A stretch of 64,000 nucleotides of DNA. Origin: Exiguobacterium sp. BMC-KP. GTDB lineage: Bacteria; Bacillota; Bacilli; Exiguobacteriales; Exiguobacteriaceae. The DNA lies in NCBI RefSeq assembly GCF_001275385.1, contig NZ_LGIW01000015.1, positions 1,798,001-1,862,000 of the forward strand. Direction: 5' to 3'. Positions 8,626 through 16,593 of this stretch are shown here, piece by piece. Made by a program: the position numbers and the translations under genes. A model generated the notes under the pieces. The model was not told the origin of the DNA and ran no database searches. It saw only the letters and a program-made list of their open reading frames with translations. Position 1 is the first letter of the stretch. Each line of letters starts with the position of its first letter.

Positions 8626-10257
8626 TTAACGGAGTAATTGAAGAACACCTTGTGGCTGTTGGTTAGCTTGAGCTAACATTGCTTGAGCAGCCTGTGCAAG
8701 AATCGAGTTCTTTGTTTGGTTCATCATTTCTTTCGCCATATCAACGTCACGAATACGTGATTCAGCCGCTGTAATGTTTTCAGAAGATGTTTTCAAGTTA
8801 TTGATTGTGTGCTCAAGACGGTTTTGAACAGCACCAAGTTTTCCGCGTTCAGAAGAAACCGTTTTGATTGCTTTATCAAGAGCAGTAAGTGATTGTGAAG
8901 CTCCTGATTGTGAAGAAACGTCTACGTTAGCAATACCAAGAGCTGATGAACGCATGTCGTTTACTCCGAATGTAATTGTTTGACCTTTGTTAGCACCGAT
9001 TTGGAATGTCATTCCACCATTTCCTGATGCTTCTGTTTGAGCTTGAGTCAATCCAAGATCTTTAACAAGTGAAGATCCTTCAGACTCATTAAATGATACA
9101 GGTCCGTTTGAAGAAGAAACCGTGAAGTGACCACCTTTTGCTTCTACAAATACTGCATCTTTGTCAATGAATCCTTCTTGTCCTTTTGATAATCCAGCAC
9201 CTGTATTGTATGTGTCGATTGCTGCACGCATTTTTGTTTGAATATCTGTTGCTACAGTTGTTGCATCACTGTTAGCAGCTGCCGCTGTTAATGCTGCAGT
9301 TTGTAATTTAACACCACCAACTTCAAATGAAAGCTTTTCAGCTGTTACTGCTTTTGCTAATTGGTCTTGTCCAGCTGCAGTTGTAGTTGCTGCGTCAGCA
9401 AATGTATCAAGTACAGTTGCATTTGTAGTATCCAATTTAGAAGTTTGTCCGTTTGAACCACTTTCTAAAACTAATTTTCCACCTGCTTCGTATACTTTAA
9501 CAGGAGCTACACTTGTTCCATTTGCAGCATTGTGTGCTGAAATAGCATCATTTAAAACGCGACCAATCGCATCTTTAATATCCGATTTTTGAGAATCTGT
9601 CATTGCTGTTGTTGAGTAATCACCTTTGAATAATGTTTTTTCAGCATCAGTAAGGCCTTTATCCCAGTCAACTTCAATTTCAACATTATCAACTTTGATT
9701 TTATCTTTTGCTGCTAAAGATACACCTGATGCATCTACAGCAGAGAAGTTAGTAGCACCAGTTAACTTAGCGGCTGTTTGATTTAACACATTTGATCCGA
9801 TTGTGCTATCACTGCCAACAGTAGCACCAGCTGATTTCAAAGCACCATTCAATAATTTTTGTGTATTGAATTCAGTCGTGTTACCAATGCGATCTACTTC
9901 TTCTTTTAATTGCTTGACTTCATCTTGAATCGCTTTACGATCATCGTTCGTAATTGTACCGTTTGCTGATTGATCCGCGAGTTCACGAACACGTTGAAGA
10001 ATATCGTGTGTTTCATTCAATGCACCCTCAGCCGTTTGAATCAATGAAATTCCGTCTTGTGCGTTACGTGATGCTTGATCAAGTCCACGAACCTGAGCAC
10101 GCATTTTTTCAGAGATTGCAAGACCAGCTGCATCGTCACCTGCACGGTTGATACGAAGACCTGAAGCTAATTTTTCCATTGATTTGCTTTGCGCAGCAGA
10201 AGCTGAAGATAGCTTACTGTGCGTATTGAGAGCTGTAATGTTGTGATTGATAATCAT
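8626..10257 (-). CDS. hag: Major flagellin Hag, with large central domain
   Basis: A 543-residue flagellin. The N-terminus ([16 protein letters not shown], then [26 protein letters not shown]) and the C-terminus ([15 protein letters not shown], ending [10 protein letters not shown]) are canonical. Residues about 150-430 form a long insertion (D2/D3 equivalents) rich in Ala, Thr, Asp and Lys. It makes the protein nearly twice the length of the second flagellin. DNA for this insertion is more AT-rich with less optimised codons than the ends. The ATG has a TATGGAGGG site 7 bases upstream, which also looks like a CsrA target. A SigD promoter and a structured leader precede it and a terminator follows, so hag is a single-gene unit. 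Confidence 0.96.
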   Translation of the reverse strand: MIINHNITALNTHSKLSSASAAQSKSMEKLASGLRINRAGDDAAGLAISEKMRAQVRGLDQASRNAQDGISLIQTAEGALNETHDILQRVRELADQSANGTITNDDRKAIQDEVKQLKEEVDRIGNTTEFNTQKLLNGALKSAGATVGSDSTIGSNVLNQTAAKLTGATNFSAVDASGVSLAAKDKIKVDNVEIEVDWDKGLTDAEKTLFKGDYSTTAMTDSQKSDIKDAIGRVLNDAISAHNAANGTSVAPVKVYEAGGKLVLESGSNGQTSKLDTTNATVLDTFADAATTTAAGQDQLAKAVTAEKLSFEVGGVKLQTAALTAAAANSDATTVATDIQTKMRAAIDTYNTGAGLSKGQEGFIDKDAVFVEAKGGHFTVSSSNGPVSFNESEGSSLVKDLGLTQAQTEASGNGGMTFQIGANKGQTITFGVNDMRSSALGIANVDVSSQSGASQSLTALDKAIKTVSSERGKLGAVQNRLEHTINNLKTSSENITAAESRIRDVDMAKEMMNQTKNSILAQAAQAMLAQANQQPQGVLQLLR

Positions 10258-10375
10258 TGTAATTTCCCTCCATAGGATAAGTTTTTTGTCTCTTCGAAGA
10301 TCCGTCTTCTCCGAGATGTGCCCCCTGGCCGGCCCAAGGGTGACACGGTAGAATTAGTCGATGACTGCTTCCACC
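10258..10375 (-). promoter_or_regulatory. hag mRNA leader with hairpin and CsrA-type GGA motifs
   Basis: The leader of about 118 nt carries a GC-rich hairpin (bases 10340-10321: CCCTTGG, loop, CCAGGGG). It also has GGA motifs at 10315-10306, at 10306-10299 (GACGGATC) and in the Shine-Dalgarno at 10274-10266 (TATGGAGGG). In Bacillus subtilis CsrA represses hag by binding one site upstream of and one over the Shine-Dalgarno, and FliW relieves it. Both csrA and fliW are in this window. CsrA binding here is inference from motif and precedent. Confidence 0.55.
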
Positions 10376-10379
10376 CTAT

Positions 10380-10405
10380 ATATCGTCGTCCCTCCGAAAT
10401 GTTTA
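10380..10405 (-). promoter_or_regulatory. SigD promoter of hag
   Basis: The minus strand reads TAAA (10405-10402), 14 bases, GACGATAT (10387-10380). This matches 11 of 12 consensus positions of TAAA-N14-16-GCCGATAT, placing transcription start about 115-120 bases before the ATG. Confidence 0.85.
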
Positions 10406-10426
10406 ATGCTTTTTTCAAAAAAATCC

Positions 10427-10467
10427 AAAAAAAAAAAATCGTGCATCCCGTTTCAGGATACACGATT
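10427..10467 (-). terminator. Terminator of the chemoreceptor gene
   Basis: The minus strand reads AATCGTGTATCC, loop, GGATGCACGATT followed by a run of about twelve T. It begins about 10 bases after the chemoreceptor stop and ends just before the hag promoter. Confidence 0.9.
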
Positions 10468-10476
10468 CCTCATCAT

Positions 10477-11760
10477 TCAAAGACGCGTCGCGCCTGTCTC
10501 TTCCTGTAATTGCTCCGCTACTGCAACCAATTCTTCCATCGCGCCGTTGACTTCACCGAGTGAAGCCGCTTGATGACTTGATGCCTGCAAGACTTGCTCT
10601 GCGTGTTTCGATGCTTCCTCGACCATCGCAAGGATATTCGCTGTCGTCAGACCGACTTGATCAATCTCTTGGTCCGATTTGACAACGAGTTGGTCGACCG
10701 ATTTCACGCGTGAATAGACATGCTCCGTCGAATGATGAATCTCTTCAAATGACGAACCAGCTTGTTCGACGAGCCCGACGCCTGTCGCGACTTCGTTTTG
10801 GACATCCGTCATCGCGTTCGCCGTATCATTAACGAGACGTTTGACGCCTGAAATCAGATCCGTGATTTCTTTTGCTGACGTCGCAGTTTGCTCCGCAAGT
10901 TTTTTAACTTCCGCTGCAACGACAGCAAAGCCACGCCCTGCTTCACCCGCACGTGCCGCTTCAATCGAAGCATTCAAGCTGAGTAGATTCGTCTGAGCAG
11001 AAATGTCACTGATGACATCCGTGATGCGTGAGATTTCACCTGTCATGTCCGTCAATCGACCGTTGAGTGTCGCTGACTGCTCCATCTTCTTCGAAATCAT
11101 ATGCATCGCTTCAACCGAATCCGTCGCGAGTGTCTTCCCGTTCTGCGCTTCCGTCTGCATGACTGTCGCTGATTTCAACGCTTCGTTCATTTCTGCTGCG
11201 ACTTCATCCATCGTCCGCTTGACCGCACCGAGTGCGTCCATTGATAGATAGGCTTGATCAACGTTTTCGTTCATTTTTGCAGATAACTCCGCCATTGCTG
11301 AACGAATGCTTTCACCAGACGCGTTTCCTTCTTGGACAGCTGCTGCGATTTCTTGCGCTGACGCCGTCAATTTATCGCTTGAGCTCCCCATTTGTGTTGC
11401 TTGTTTGCGGATATGTAAGACCATTACTTCGAGCTCATGCATGAGCTGATCGACTTCATCTCCACGTTTTGCTTCTTCAAAATCAACATCGAAGTTGCCG
11501 TTTGCGACTTCGCGTGCTGTCTCGGTCGCCTTTTCAATCGCTTTGATTGGTTGACGGAGAATGAGTTGTGTCAACGTCGTTCCAATCAATGAGAGGAGAA
11601 GACCGATACCCGCTCCAACCCAGATCGCATTCGTATCCGCGACGTCGAGCCCACGGTGTAGATATAAGACGAGTTGTGCTGAGATACCACTTGTGACGGC
11701 CGAGATCACCAATACCCAAAAGAACAATCGTAACTTCAAGTTTCTTCGAAATCTTTTCAT
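10477..11760 (-). CDS. Methyl-accepting chemotaxis protein without an external sensor domain
   Basis: A 427-residue chemoreceptor. Two membrane helices (about residues 11-33 and 43-66) are separated by only about 10 residues, so there is no extracellular ligand domain. A HAMP domain (about 67-120) and the signalling domain follow. The conserved hairpin tip [33 protein letters not shown] is near residues 250-282. It should signal through CheA/CheW to the flagellar motor, sensing membrane state, internal signals or signals through partners. It has its own SigD-like promoter (11803-11830), consistent with expression with late flagellar genes, and a terminator downstream. Confidence 0.93.
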   Translation of the reverse strand: MKRFRRNLKLRLFFWVLVISAVTSGISAQLVLYLHRGLDVADTNAIWVGAGIGLLLSLIGTTLTQLILRQPIKAIEKATETAREVANGNFDVDFEEAKRGDEVDQLMHELEVMVLHIRKQATQMGSSSDKLTASAQEIAAAVQEGNASGESIRSAMAELSAKMNENVDQAYLSMDALGAVKRTMDEVAAEMNEALKSATVMQTEAQNGKTLATDSVEAMHMISKKMEQSATLNGRLTDMTGEISRITDVISDISAQTNLLSLNASIEAARAGEAGRGFAVVAAEVKKLAEQTATSAKEITDLISGVKRLVNDTANAMTDVQNEVATGVGLVEQAGSSFEEIHHSTEHVYSRVKSVDQLVVKSDQEIDQVGLTTANILAMVEEASKHAEQVLQASSHQAASLGEVNGAMEELVAVAEQLQEETGATRL

Positions 11761-11802
11761 AACTGCGACTTCCCTTCTTGGTTCTTCTTTTCACCGTTCT
11801 AT

Positions 11803-11830
11803 CTATCGGTTGATAATGAAAGCGATTTTA
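11803..11830 (-). promoter_or_regulatory. SigD-type promoter of the chemoreceptor gene
   Basis: The minus strand reads TAAA (11830-11827), 16 bases, ACCGATAG (11810-11803), close to the SigD consensus, 43 bases before the ATG. A GAAGGGA ribosome site follows. Confidence 0.6.
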
Positions 11831-11876
11831 GTCGATTGACCTGATTTCAGAATAAAATTACCAAATCTCTCCCATA

Positions 11877-11918
11877 CAAAAAATCCTCTTTCCCTTGTGT
11901 TATCAGGAAAAGAGGATA
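11877..11918 (-). terminator. Terminator of the peptide-binding lipoprotein gene
   Basis: The minus strand reads ATCCTCTTTTCC, loop, GGGAAAGAGGAT followed by six T, just after the stop at 11925. Confidence 0.85.
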
Positions 11919-11924
11919 CGAGTA

Positions 11925-13433
11925 TCAGTTACGATTGATTTCGACGTATTTATAGGAAATATCCGTTCCGACATTGTGTCGCGCGAGATTCTTCACTTCT
12001 GTATTTTGTAAGAAAGCATTCTTTCGCTGGTAGACCGGTGAGATCGCTTGATCGTCGAGCAATACGCTTTCCGCCTTACTGAGTAATGCAAGACGCTTAT
12101 CCTGATCAAGTTCACTTTCAGCCTGCTTCAAGAGACGGTCATACTGCTTGTTCGAGTAGTCCATCATGTTGAACGGGTTACCGGTCGTAAACAAGTTCAA
12201 GTAAGTCGTCGCGTCCTGATAGTCCGGTGCCCAACTCGCGAGTGACAGATCGTAATCCCCTCGTCCTTCACGGGCGAGACGTTCTTTCTTCGGCAGTGAC
12301 AACAGTTTAACGTCGACGTTCTGTTTCTTCAACGCCCCTTGAATATACTCACCGATTTTTTTTGAGACATCATCGTCTTCAATCAACATCGTCAATTCAA
12401 GATTTTGTTTGGCAAGCACCTTGTTCGCAGCTGCTACATCATACGACGATTTGATTTGACGCGCGTTGTCATACTTCGGATCGAGTTCTTGCGGCACGAT
12501 GTAGTCCGCAGGCAGTGATCCGTTTCCGAGTAATGTTTCCGTTAATGCCTTTTTATCGTACGCTGCATCGATTGCTTGACGTGTCTGCTTGTCTTTCAAC
12601 GCATCCGTCTTTTCATTCATCCGAATGAAGAACATCCGCGAATCGCTGAACGTGTTGTACTCTTTTTTGTCTTTGTACGTGACGACATTTTCTGAGTTGA
12701 GTGGTGCGACATCGAGCTCGCCTGACTCGAACAAGTTGATCGCAAGCATCGGATCCTTGATGATCTTGACGTCAACTTCGTCGATCTTGACGTTCTTCCG
12801 GTCTGCGTACTCAGCATTCTTCGCAAGCGTATAACCTTGCTCCGCTTGATACTTCTTGAACGTGAACGGTCCGTTGTAGACGTTCGTTTTCGGGTCCGTC
12901 CCGAACTGGTCGCCTTCTGCTTTGACGATATCTTCACGAACCGGCATATAGGTGCCGAACGTCGTCATGCTGAGAAAGTACGGTGTCGGACGTTTCAGTT
13001 CAATCCGGAGTGTCTCGTCATCGACGGCTGTCGTTTTTTCAACTGGCTCAAGCAAGTACGCGAACGGTGAATTCGTTTCGACGACACGTTCGAACGCATA
13101 ACGGAAGTTCTCCGCTGTGACGGGCTTCCCATCCGACCATTTGGCATTTGGGTCCAGCTTAAACGTATAGACTTTTCCGTCCTCTGACACGCTATGTGAT
13201 TTCGCCGCTGCCGGAACAAGTTCGTTGTTCACGTCGAAGCGATAGAGCCCTTCATAAATTTGGTTGAAGATGTTTGACGTGATGGCATCTGCCGGGTCAA
13301 CCGACAGAAGATCGTAACTTTCCATCGTATGCAAAATCTTCTTATCTGCTTTTTTATCCTCTGCTGGTTCTGTCGTTGCACATCCTGCGAGTAAAACTGC
13401 CGTGCTCGCCGCTGCGATCAATGTTTTTTTCAT
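11925..13433 (-). CDS. Peptide ABC transporter substrate-binding lipoprotein (OppA family)
   Basis: A 502-residue lipoprotein: signal peptide MKKTLIAAASTAVLLAGC with lipobox LLAGC, then the SBP_bac_5 fold (YDLLSVDPADAITSNIFNQIYEGLYR near the N-terminus; KWSDGKPVTAENFRYAFERV; SWAPDYQDATTYLNLFTTGNP near residue 410). The protein would be anchored outside the membrane and deliver oligopeptides to an Opp-type permease. No permease or ATPase gene is adjacent, so it must work with a transporter encoded elsewhere. The ATG at 13433 has an AGGAGG site 7 bases upstream; upstream in-frame codons run into the T-box leader and are not coding. Expression is under a T-box riboswitch that I read as tryptophan-specific. 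Confidence 0.93.
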   Translation of the reverse strand: MKKTLIAAASTAVLLAGCATTEPAEDKKADKKILHTMESYDLLSVDPADAITSNIFNQIYEGLYRFDVNNELVPAAAKSHSVSEDGKVYTFKLDPNAKWSDGKPVTAENFRYAFERVVETNSPFAYLLEPVEKTTAVDDETLRIELKRPTPYFLSMTTFGTYMPVREDIVKAEGDQFGTDPKTNVYNGPFTFKKYQAEQGYTLAKNAEYADRKNVKIDEVDVKIIKDPMLAINLFESGELDVAPLNSENVVTYKDKKEYNTFSDSRMFFIRMNEKTDALKDKQTRQAIDAAYDKKALTETLLGNGSLPADYIVPQELDPKYDNARQIKSSYDVAAANKVLAKQNLELTMLIEDDDVSKKIGEYIQGALKKQNVDVKLLSLPKKERLAREGRGDYDLSLASWAPDYQDATTYLNLFTTGNPFNMMDYSNKQYDRLLKQAESELDQDKRLALLSKAESVLLDDQAISPVYQRKNAFLQNTEVKNLARHNVGTDISYKYVEINRN

Positions 13434-13489
13434 GTGTAGTGCCTCCTGAGAAATATGATGAGCGTTGGATGATTCGGCATGTGACGTAC

Positions 13490-13539
13490 AAAAAAGACGC
13501 CCTCTACGCATAGCTAATAGCTAATGCATAGAGGACGCC
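13490..13539 (-). terminator. T-box-controlled terminator
   Basis: The minus strand has a roughly 19-bp stem (GGCGTCCTCTATGCATTAGC with GCTATGCGTAGAGGGCGTC) followed by six T. It is the attenuator of the T-box leader and would compete with an antiterminator formed with the T-box sequence at 13562-13548. Confidence 0.85.
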
Positions 13540-13760
13540 TGTATCCGCGCGGTGCCACCTCTGATTGAGACGAAAAATCGTCTCCACTTGTCGCTGGTCC
13601 AACAACCAGCTAGCCCGGTAACGGGGGCAACCGTCCTGTCTACTCGAAGGTTCAACAGGCTCTCAGCGGTCCATTCTCGTTCAGCTTACCGTGTCAGGCT
13701 CTCACCATTCCTGACTCGCTTGGTCGGCAGTGTTGACGATACTTACTCCGCGTCGTCGAT
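13490..13760 (-). promoter_or_regulatory. T-box riboswitch, specifier codon read as UGG (Trp)
   Basis: The T-box sequence AGAGGTGGCACCGCG is at 13562-13548. Stem I begins near 13757: GCGG pairs with CCGC below a loop whose 5' side is AGTAAGTA and whose 3' side is GAATGGA; TCGT/ACGA closes it above. In this loop-E arrangement the three bases after GAA are the specifier, here TGG (13673-13671), followed by the expected purine. The distal hairpin GTCAGG-AATGGTGAGAG-CCTGAC fits the conserved stem I tip. The leader ends in a long terminator hairpin at 13539-13490. It should raise expression of the peptide-binding protein when uncharged tRNA-Trp accumulates. Confidence 0.88.
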
Positions 13761-13788
13761 GTAATTGATATGGCTTAACTTGTTGTTT

Positions 13789-13817
13789 ACTTTACACGGC
13801 TTGTTTTTCGCTGTCAA
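13789..13817 (-). promoter_or_regulatory. Vegetative promoter of the T-box leader
   Basis: The minus strand reads TTGACA (13817-13812), 17 bases, TAAAGT (13794-13789): a near-consensus SigA promoter about 30 bases before stem I of the T-box. Confidence 0.8.
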
Positions 13818-13827
13818 CGAAAAAAAC

Positions 13828-14220
13828 TTAGAACGGATGGTCTTCTTGTTTTTCTTGTTCCCGACGAACCGGACGCGGTCGAATCGGTTCGACGTGTTTG
13901 ACATGAGTCCGCGCGACGATTCGGTTACCGAGTGCCGCATCGATCAAAATCGTGATCGCTGCTGCCATGTGTAAGAACATCCCAACGACCGGAATGACCC
14001 CGACCGTTGATGCGACGATCCCGACGATGTTCCCTTTTGAGACGTTCCCGGCACGTGCCGTCAATACGACGACGACGATATGAAACGCGAGCATTAACCA
14101 CAGGGCATTGTAACCTGAGAAAATGACGATTGAACCACCTAAAAGCGGAATCCCAAGCACCGCTTCCATTCCACCTGATACCCACTTCAACGTCCGCAAT
14201 GAATCCTGTCGACTCTCCAT
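13828..14220 (-). CDS. Small integral membrane protein, unknown function
   Basis: A 130-residue protein with about four hydrophobic segments (GIPLLGGSIVIFSGYNALW, LMLAFHIVVVVLTA, IVGIVASTVGVIPVVGMFLH and AAAITILIDAALG) and a positively charged C-terminal tail rich in Arg, Pro and His. I do not recognise a named family. The ATG has a strong GAGGAGG site. It stands alone: the T-box promoter begins right after its stop and a terminator (14342-14315) and the structured element lie upstream. Function is unknown. Confidence 0.7.
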   Translation of the reverse strand: MESRQDSLRTLKWVSGGMEAVLGIPLLGGSIVIFSGYNALWLMLAFHIVVVVLTARAGNVSKGNIVGIVASTVGVIPVVGMFLHMAAAITILIDAALGNRIVARTHVKHVEPIRPRPVRREQEKQEDHPF

Positions 14221-14314
14221 GACGTCGCCTCCTCTTTTTTTCCATATGTCTAGTATACGACGGATTGCAGAAAAGGTTCCAACGTTTTTGTTTAGTTTCT
14301 GTAATAATACCTAT

Positions 14315-14342
14315 AAAAAAGAACGATCCGGAGACCGTTCTT
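14315..14342 (-). terminator. Terminator following the structured element
   Basis: The minus strand reads AAGAACG, loop, CGTTCTT and six T. It lies directly 3' (on the minus strand) of the structured element at 14347-14490 and would end transcripts from the GNAT gene or from the element itself. Confidence 0.8.
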
Positions 14343-14346
14343 CGAT

Positions 14347-14490
14347 AGGCATTACACGTCCACTCGACTCCTATAGTAAAAAGCGCGTCTGCGCTGTCAG
14401 AGACGAACAAGACCCGGCTCTGCGTCAAAGACGACAGAGTCGCGGCTTGTGTCTCGCCTGAGGAAAGCGAGTGGAAAAGTCGTGATGCTT
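14347..14490 (-). ncRNA. Highly structured intergenic element, possible small RNA or dispersed repeat
   Basis: The 144-base stretch folds end to end. The outer helix is AGGCAT/ATGCTT, CACG/CGTG and TCCACTCG/CGAGTGGA (14359-14366 with 14468-14475). Inside are GAGAC/GTCTC and ACAAG/CTTGT enclosing a hairpin CTCTG-CGTC-AAA-GACG-A-CAGAG, plus a small GCGC-GTCT-GCGC hairpin. On the minus strand it starts 7 bases after the GNAT stop and is followed by a terminator, so it could be a 3' UTR-derived RNA. The strand is inferred from that terminator; the helices pair on either strand. No open frame explains it. A dispersed intergenic repeat is an equal alternative. Confidence 0.5.
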
Positions 14491-14497
14491 ATTTCAA

Positions 14498-15328
14498 TTA
14501 GACCGCCAACACGTGGAACTGATAACCACGATGCACGACGAATCCCGCTTCTTTGTAAAGATCAAGTGCACGGTCGTTATCCGTTTCGACGTCGAGTTCA
14601 AGCTGTGTTCGACCAGTTCGGAACAACGCTTGAACCATCAACTTCAACATCTTTTTCCCGTAGCCGTTGCCTTGGGCTTCCGGACGAACGGCGAACGCAT
14701 GGATGCTCGCTTGTGTATCGGAAGCAAGGTAAGCACGGATGACGCCGACCGATTTACCGCTCGCGACACCGATGAACGTGATCCGGTCGTCGGATTCGAT
14801 TGCTTGATAGATTGACTCTGCTTCTTCGTCCGTATTCCCGAACGATTTACCAAGTGTCTCGACGATGAACGGACGGTCGTCCGCTGTCGCTTCCCGTAGT
14901 TCGAAATCAGGGTCCGCTTTTAGGAACAATTGCGCCTTCTTCAAAATCATGTTGTACTCCGTCATCCGGTACTCAGCCCCTAACCGTCCAAGAACAGCTT
15001 GACCTGATTCACTGGCGTCATCAATGACGAACGTGAATGCTTCGACGCCTGCTTCCGTCGCCCGCGTGCGTGCTGCTTCGACGAGTGCCGTGAAGATACC
15101 TTGTTTCCGGTAATCCGGATCAACGAAGACGTTCAATTCCCATTCCGTCGGTAAATACGCGAATGCTTGCAAATATCCAATCAATTTCTCACCATCATAG
15201 ATGGCGAAATCGTTCTCGCCAACCCAATCGGCTGCGACTTTTAATTCAATGCCATCATGATCGTTGACACATTTTTCGAGTTGTAATACATCTGTTGTCT
15301 GTTTGACGTCTGTGACGTTCCATTCCAT
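14498..15328 (-). CDS. Tandem GNAT acetyltransferase
   Basis: A 276-residue protein with two GNAT domains. The first (residues about 1-135) has the acetyl-CoA loop VFVDPDYRKQGIFTAL; the second (about 145-276) has FAVRPEAQGNGYGKKML and ends with the N-D-x-A-L-x-L-Y-x-x-x-G-F pattern. Two-domain GNATs acetylate small amines, antibiotics or thiols (mycothiol synthase shares this layout), but the substrate cannot be read from sequence. The ATG has a GAGGTGA site. The gene stands alone, with the structured element directly after it. Confidence 0.88.
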   Translation of the reverse strand: MEWNVTDVKQTTDVLQLEKCVNDHDGIELKVAADWVGENDFAIYDGEKLIGYLQAFAYLPTEWELNVFVDPDYRKQGIFTALVEAARTRATEAGVEAFTFVIDDASESGQAVLGRLGAEYRMTEYNMILKKAQLFLKADPDFELREATADDRPFIVETLGKSFGNTDEEAESIYQAIESDDRITFIGVASGKSVGVIRAYLASDTQASIHAFAVRPEAQGNGYGKKMLKLMVQALFRTGRTQLELDVETDNDRALDLYKEAGFVVHRGYQFHVLAV

Positions 15329-15365
15329 AATTCACTCACCTCATTTTTAACTATACCGAACGAAT

Positions 15366-15394
15366 AAAAGAAGCACTAGCAAAAGCTAGTGCTC
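15366..15394 (-). terminator. Terminator of the secreted protein gene at 15393-15875
   Basis: The minus strand reads AGCACTAGC-TTTT-GCTAGTGCT-TCTTTT, overlapping the end of the gene. Confidence 0.85.
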
Positions 15395-15875
15395 ATTGCA
15401 GTTTGAATGTCTTCATCATCTGCGGGACGTCCTTAACGATCAAGTTCTCGATCGCTTTCTTGCCAGCAGCGCCTTTAACGGCTTCCGTTGGTAAGACGTA
15501 ATAGTACGTTTTACTACCTTTCGTCCCGAGATATGTACCATATCCGATTTCACGGTCGAATTGTTTTTTTGAGAGCTTCTTCGGCTCGTAGTTCAAGTTG
15601 ACGAGTAGTTGATCGGCTCCCTTGACTTTATAGTACAACGCGAACGTCCCACTGCGTGTCACGACACCGTATTTTGACTTGACGGTCTTGTTCTTGACAA
15701 GTTCGACCTTGTCTTGCTGAATTGCCTTTTTCAACGCGTCTGTCGTCTTGACTGTGTAGCCGAACGTCTTATTTTCGACGACTCCTTTACTATACGTCAC
15801 GTTACTTGCGGCAAAGCCCGTCACCGGAGTCAGACATGCTCCGAGTAAGACTCCTGTCATTGCGATTCGTTTCAT
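15393..15875 (-). CDS. Small secreted protein, unknown function
   Basis: A 160-residue protein with signal peptide MKRIAMTGVLLGACLTPVTGFAAS (cleavage likely after FAA). The mature part is Lys-rich and basic, with the pattern ALYYKVKGADQLLVNLNYEPK and a Gly/Tyr segment IGYGTYLGTKGSKTYYYVLP. No family is recognised. The ATG at 15875 is preceded by AGGGGGAG, and the long in-frame extension upstream has no ribosome site and overlaps the promoter region of the divergent gene. It is a single-gene unit with its own terminator. Confidence 0.7.
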   Translation of the reverse strand: MKRIAMTGVLLGACLTPVTGFAASNVTYSKGVVENKTFGYTVKTTDALKKAIQQDKVELVKNKTVKSKYGVVTRSGTFALYYKVKGADQLLVNLNYEPKKLSKKQFDREIGYGTYLGTKGSKTYYYVLPTEAVKGAAGKKAIENLIVKDVPQMMKTFKLQ

Positions 15876-16011
15876 GCTGACTCCCCCTAAAATGATTGAT
15901 AGTAATGGATTCCCTTTTGTGAAATAGGTAAACTCTATTCTCGAAAAAGATTTGACGGAATTGTCTAAATTTCTTACGATAAGGATAACGAAACGAAATG
16001 GGGTTAAAGCG

Positions 16012-16515
16012 ATGACTGAACAAGAACAATTAACGCAAGAACAGCTCGATAACTTGCTCAAAAATGCGTTTGCAATGCAGGTTCCGATACTCGAGAAGTT
16101 CATGAAGGATACACACGATCGCTATGCGCTAGCAACGACGTCATTCAAACGTGACATGGAAGCGATGAAAGAGACGGAATGGCATCAGTTCTTCGCGAGT
16201 AAACTGTTACCTCACTTCTTCCTCGAGCACCTCGGATTCGGTGCCTCGTTCCGCTTCAACGGACACGATAAGGAAGTCGATCTTCCAGAAAACGTCGTCC
16301 CAGTACGTAATGATGCCGATGAGCAAATCGACAAAGTCGTCCTCGGGGTCAAAAAGGCGATGCAAGACGAGCACATCAAGAATCACGATCTCGTCGCGAA
16401 CTTCTATAAGGAAACACTCGAACTCGCTTGCCAGATGGGGAGTCGCGTCGGAATGAGCGATGAATTCTATACTCTCGTCAAACCAAGTCTCGTTCATGCG
16501 AACGAAGGCGAATAA
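16012..16515 (+). CDS. Hypothetical cytoplasmic protein
   Basis: A 167-residue, mostly helical, acidic protein (MTEQEQLTQEQLDNLL, KFMKDTHDRYALATTSFKRDME, FFLEHLGFGASFRFNGHD). No signal peptide, membrane segment or known motif is evident and I do not recognise the family. The start at 16012 follows a GGGG-containing weak ribosome site; the first in-frame ATG at 15952 has none. It is divergent from the secreted protein at 15393-15875 with a 136-base shared upstream region, and is followed by its own terminator. Confidence 0.6.
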   Translation: MTEQEQLTQEQLDNLLKNAFAMQVPILEKFMKDTHDRYALATTSFKRDMEAMKETEWHQFFASKLLPHFFLEHLGFGASFRFNGHDKEVDLPENVVPVRNDADEQIDKVVLGVKKAMQDEHIKNHDLVANFYKETLELACQMGSRVGMSDEFYTLVKPSLVHANEGE

Positions 16516-16529
16516 TCGTTGAAGTCAAC

Positions 16530-16574
16530 AGAGGTCAGTTCCGGATTAACTCCGAGAACTGACCTCTCTTTTTA
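16530..16574 (+). terminator. Terminator of the gene at 16012-16515
   Basis: AGAGGTCAGTTC, 14-base loop, GAACTGACCTCT followed by CTTTTT on the plus strand, 15 bases after the stop. Confidence 0.88.
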
Positions 16575-16593
16575 CGTGTCTAATATAGTCCAA

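Noticed and set aside
13552-13764. Open plus-strand frame over the T-box
   Set aside because: It lies entirely in the riboswitch, whose structure explains the sequence.
13925-14428. Minus-strand frame across the membrane-protein gene and structured element
   Set aside because: It overlaps a better-supported gene in another frame and has no ribosome site; the product has no coherent pattern.
14123-14461. Plus-strand frame over the structured element
   Set aside because: No ribosome site; the self-complementarity of the element explains the bases better than coding.
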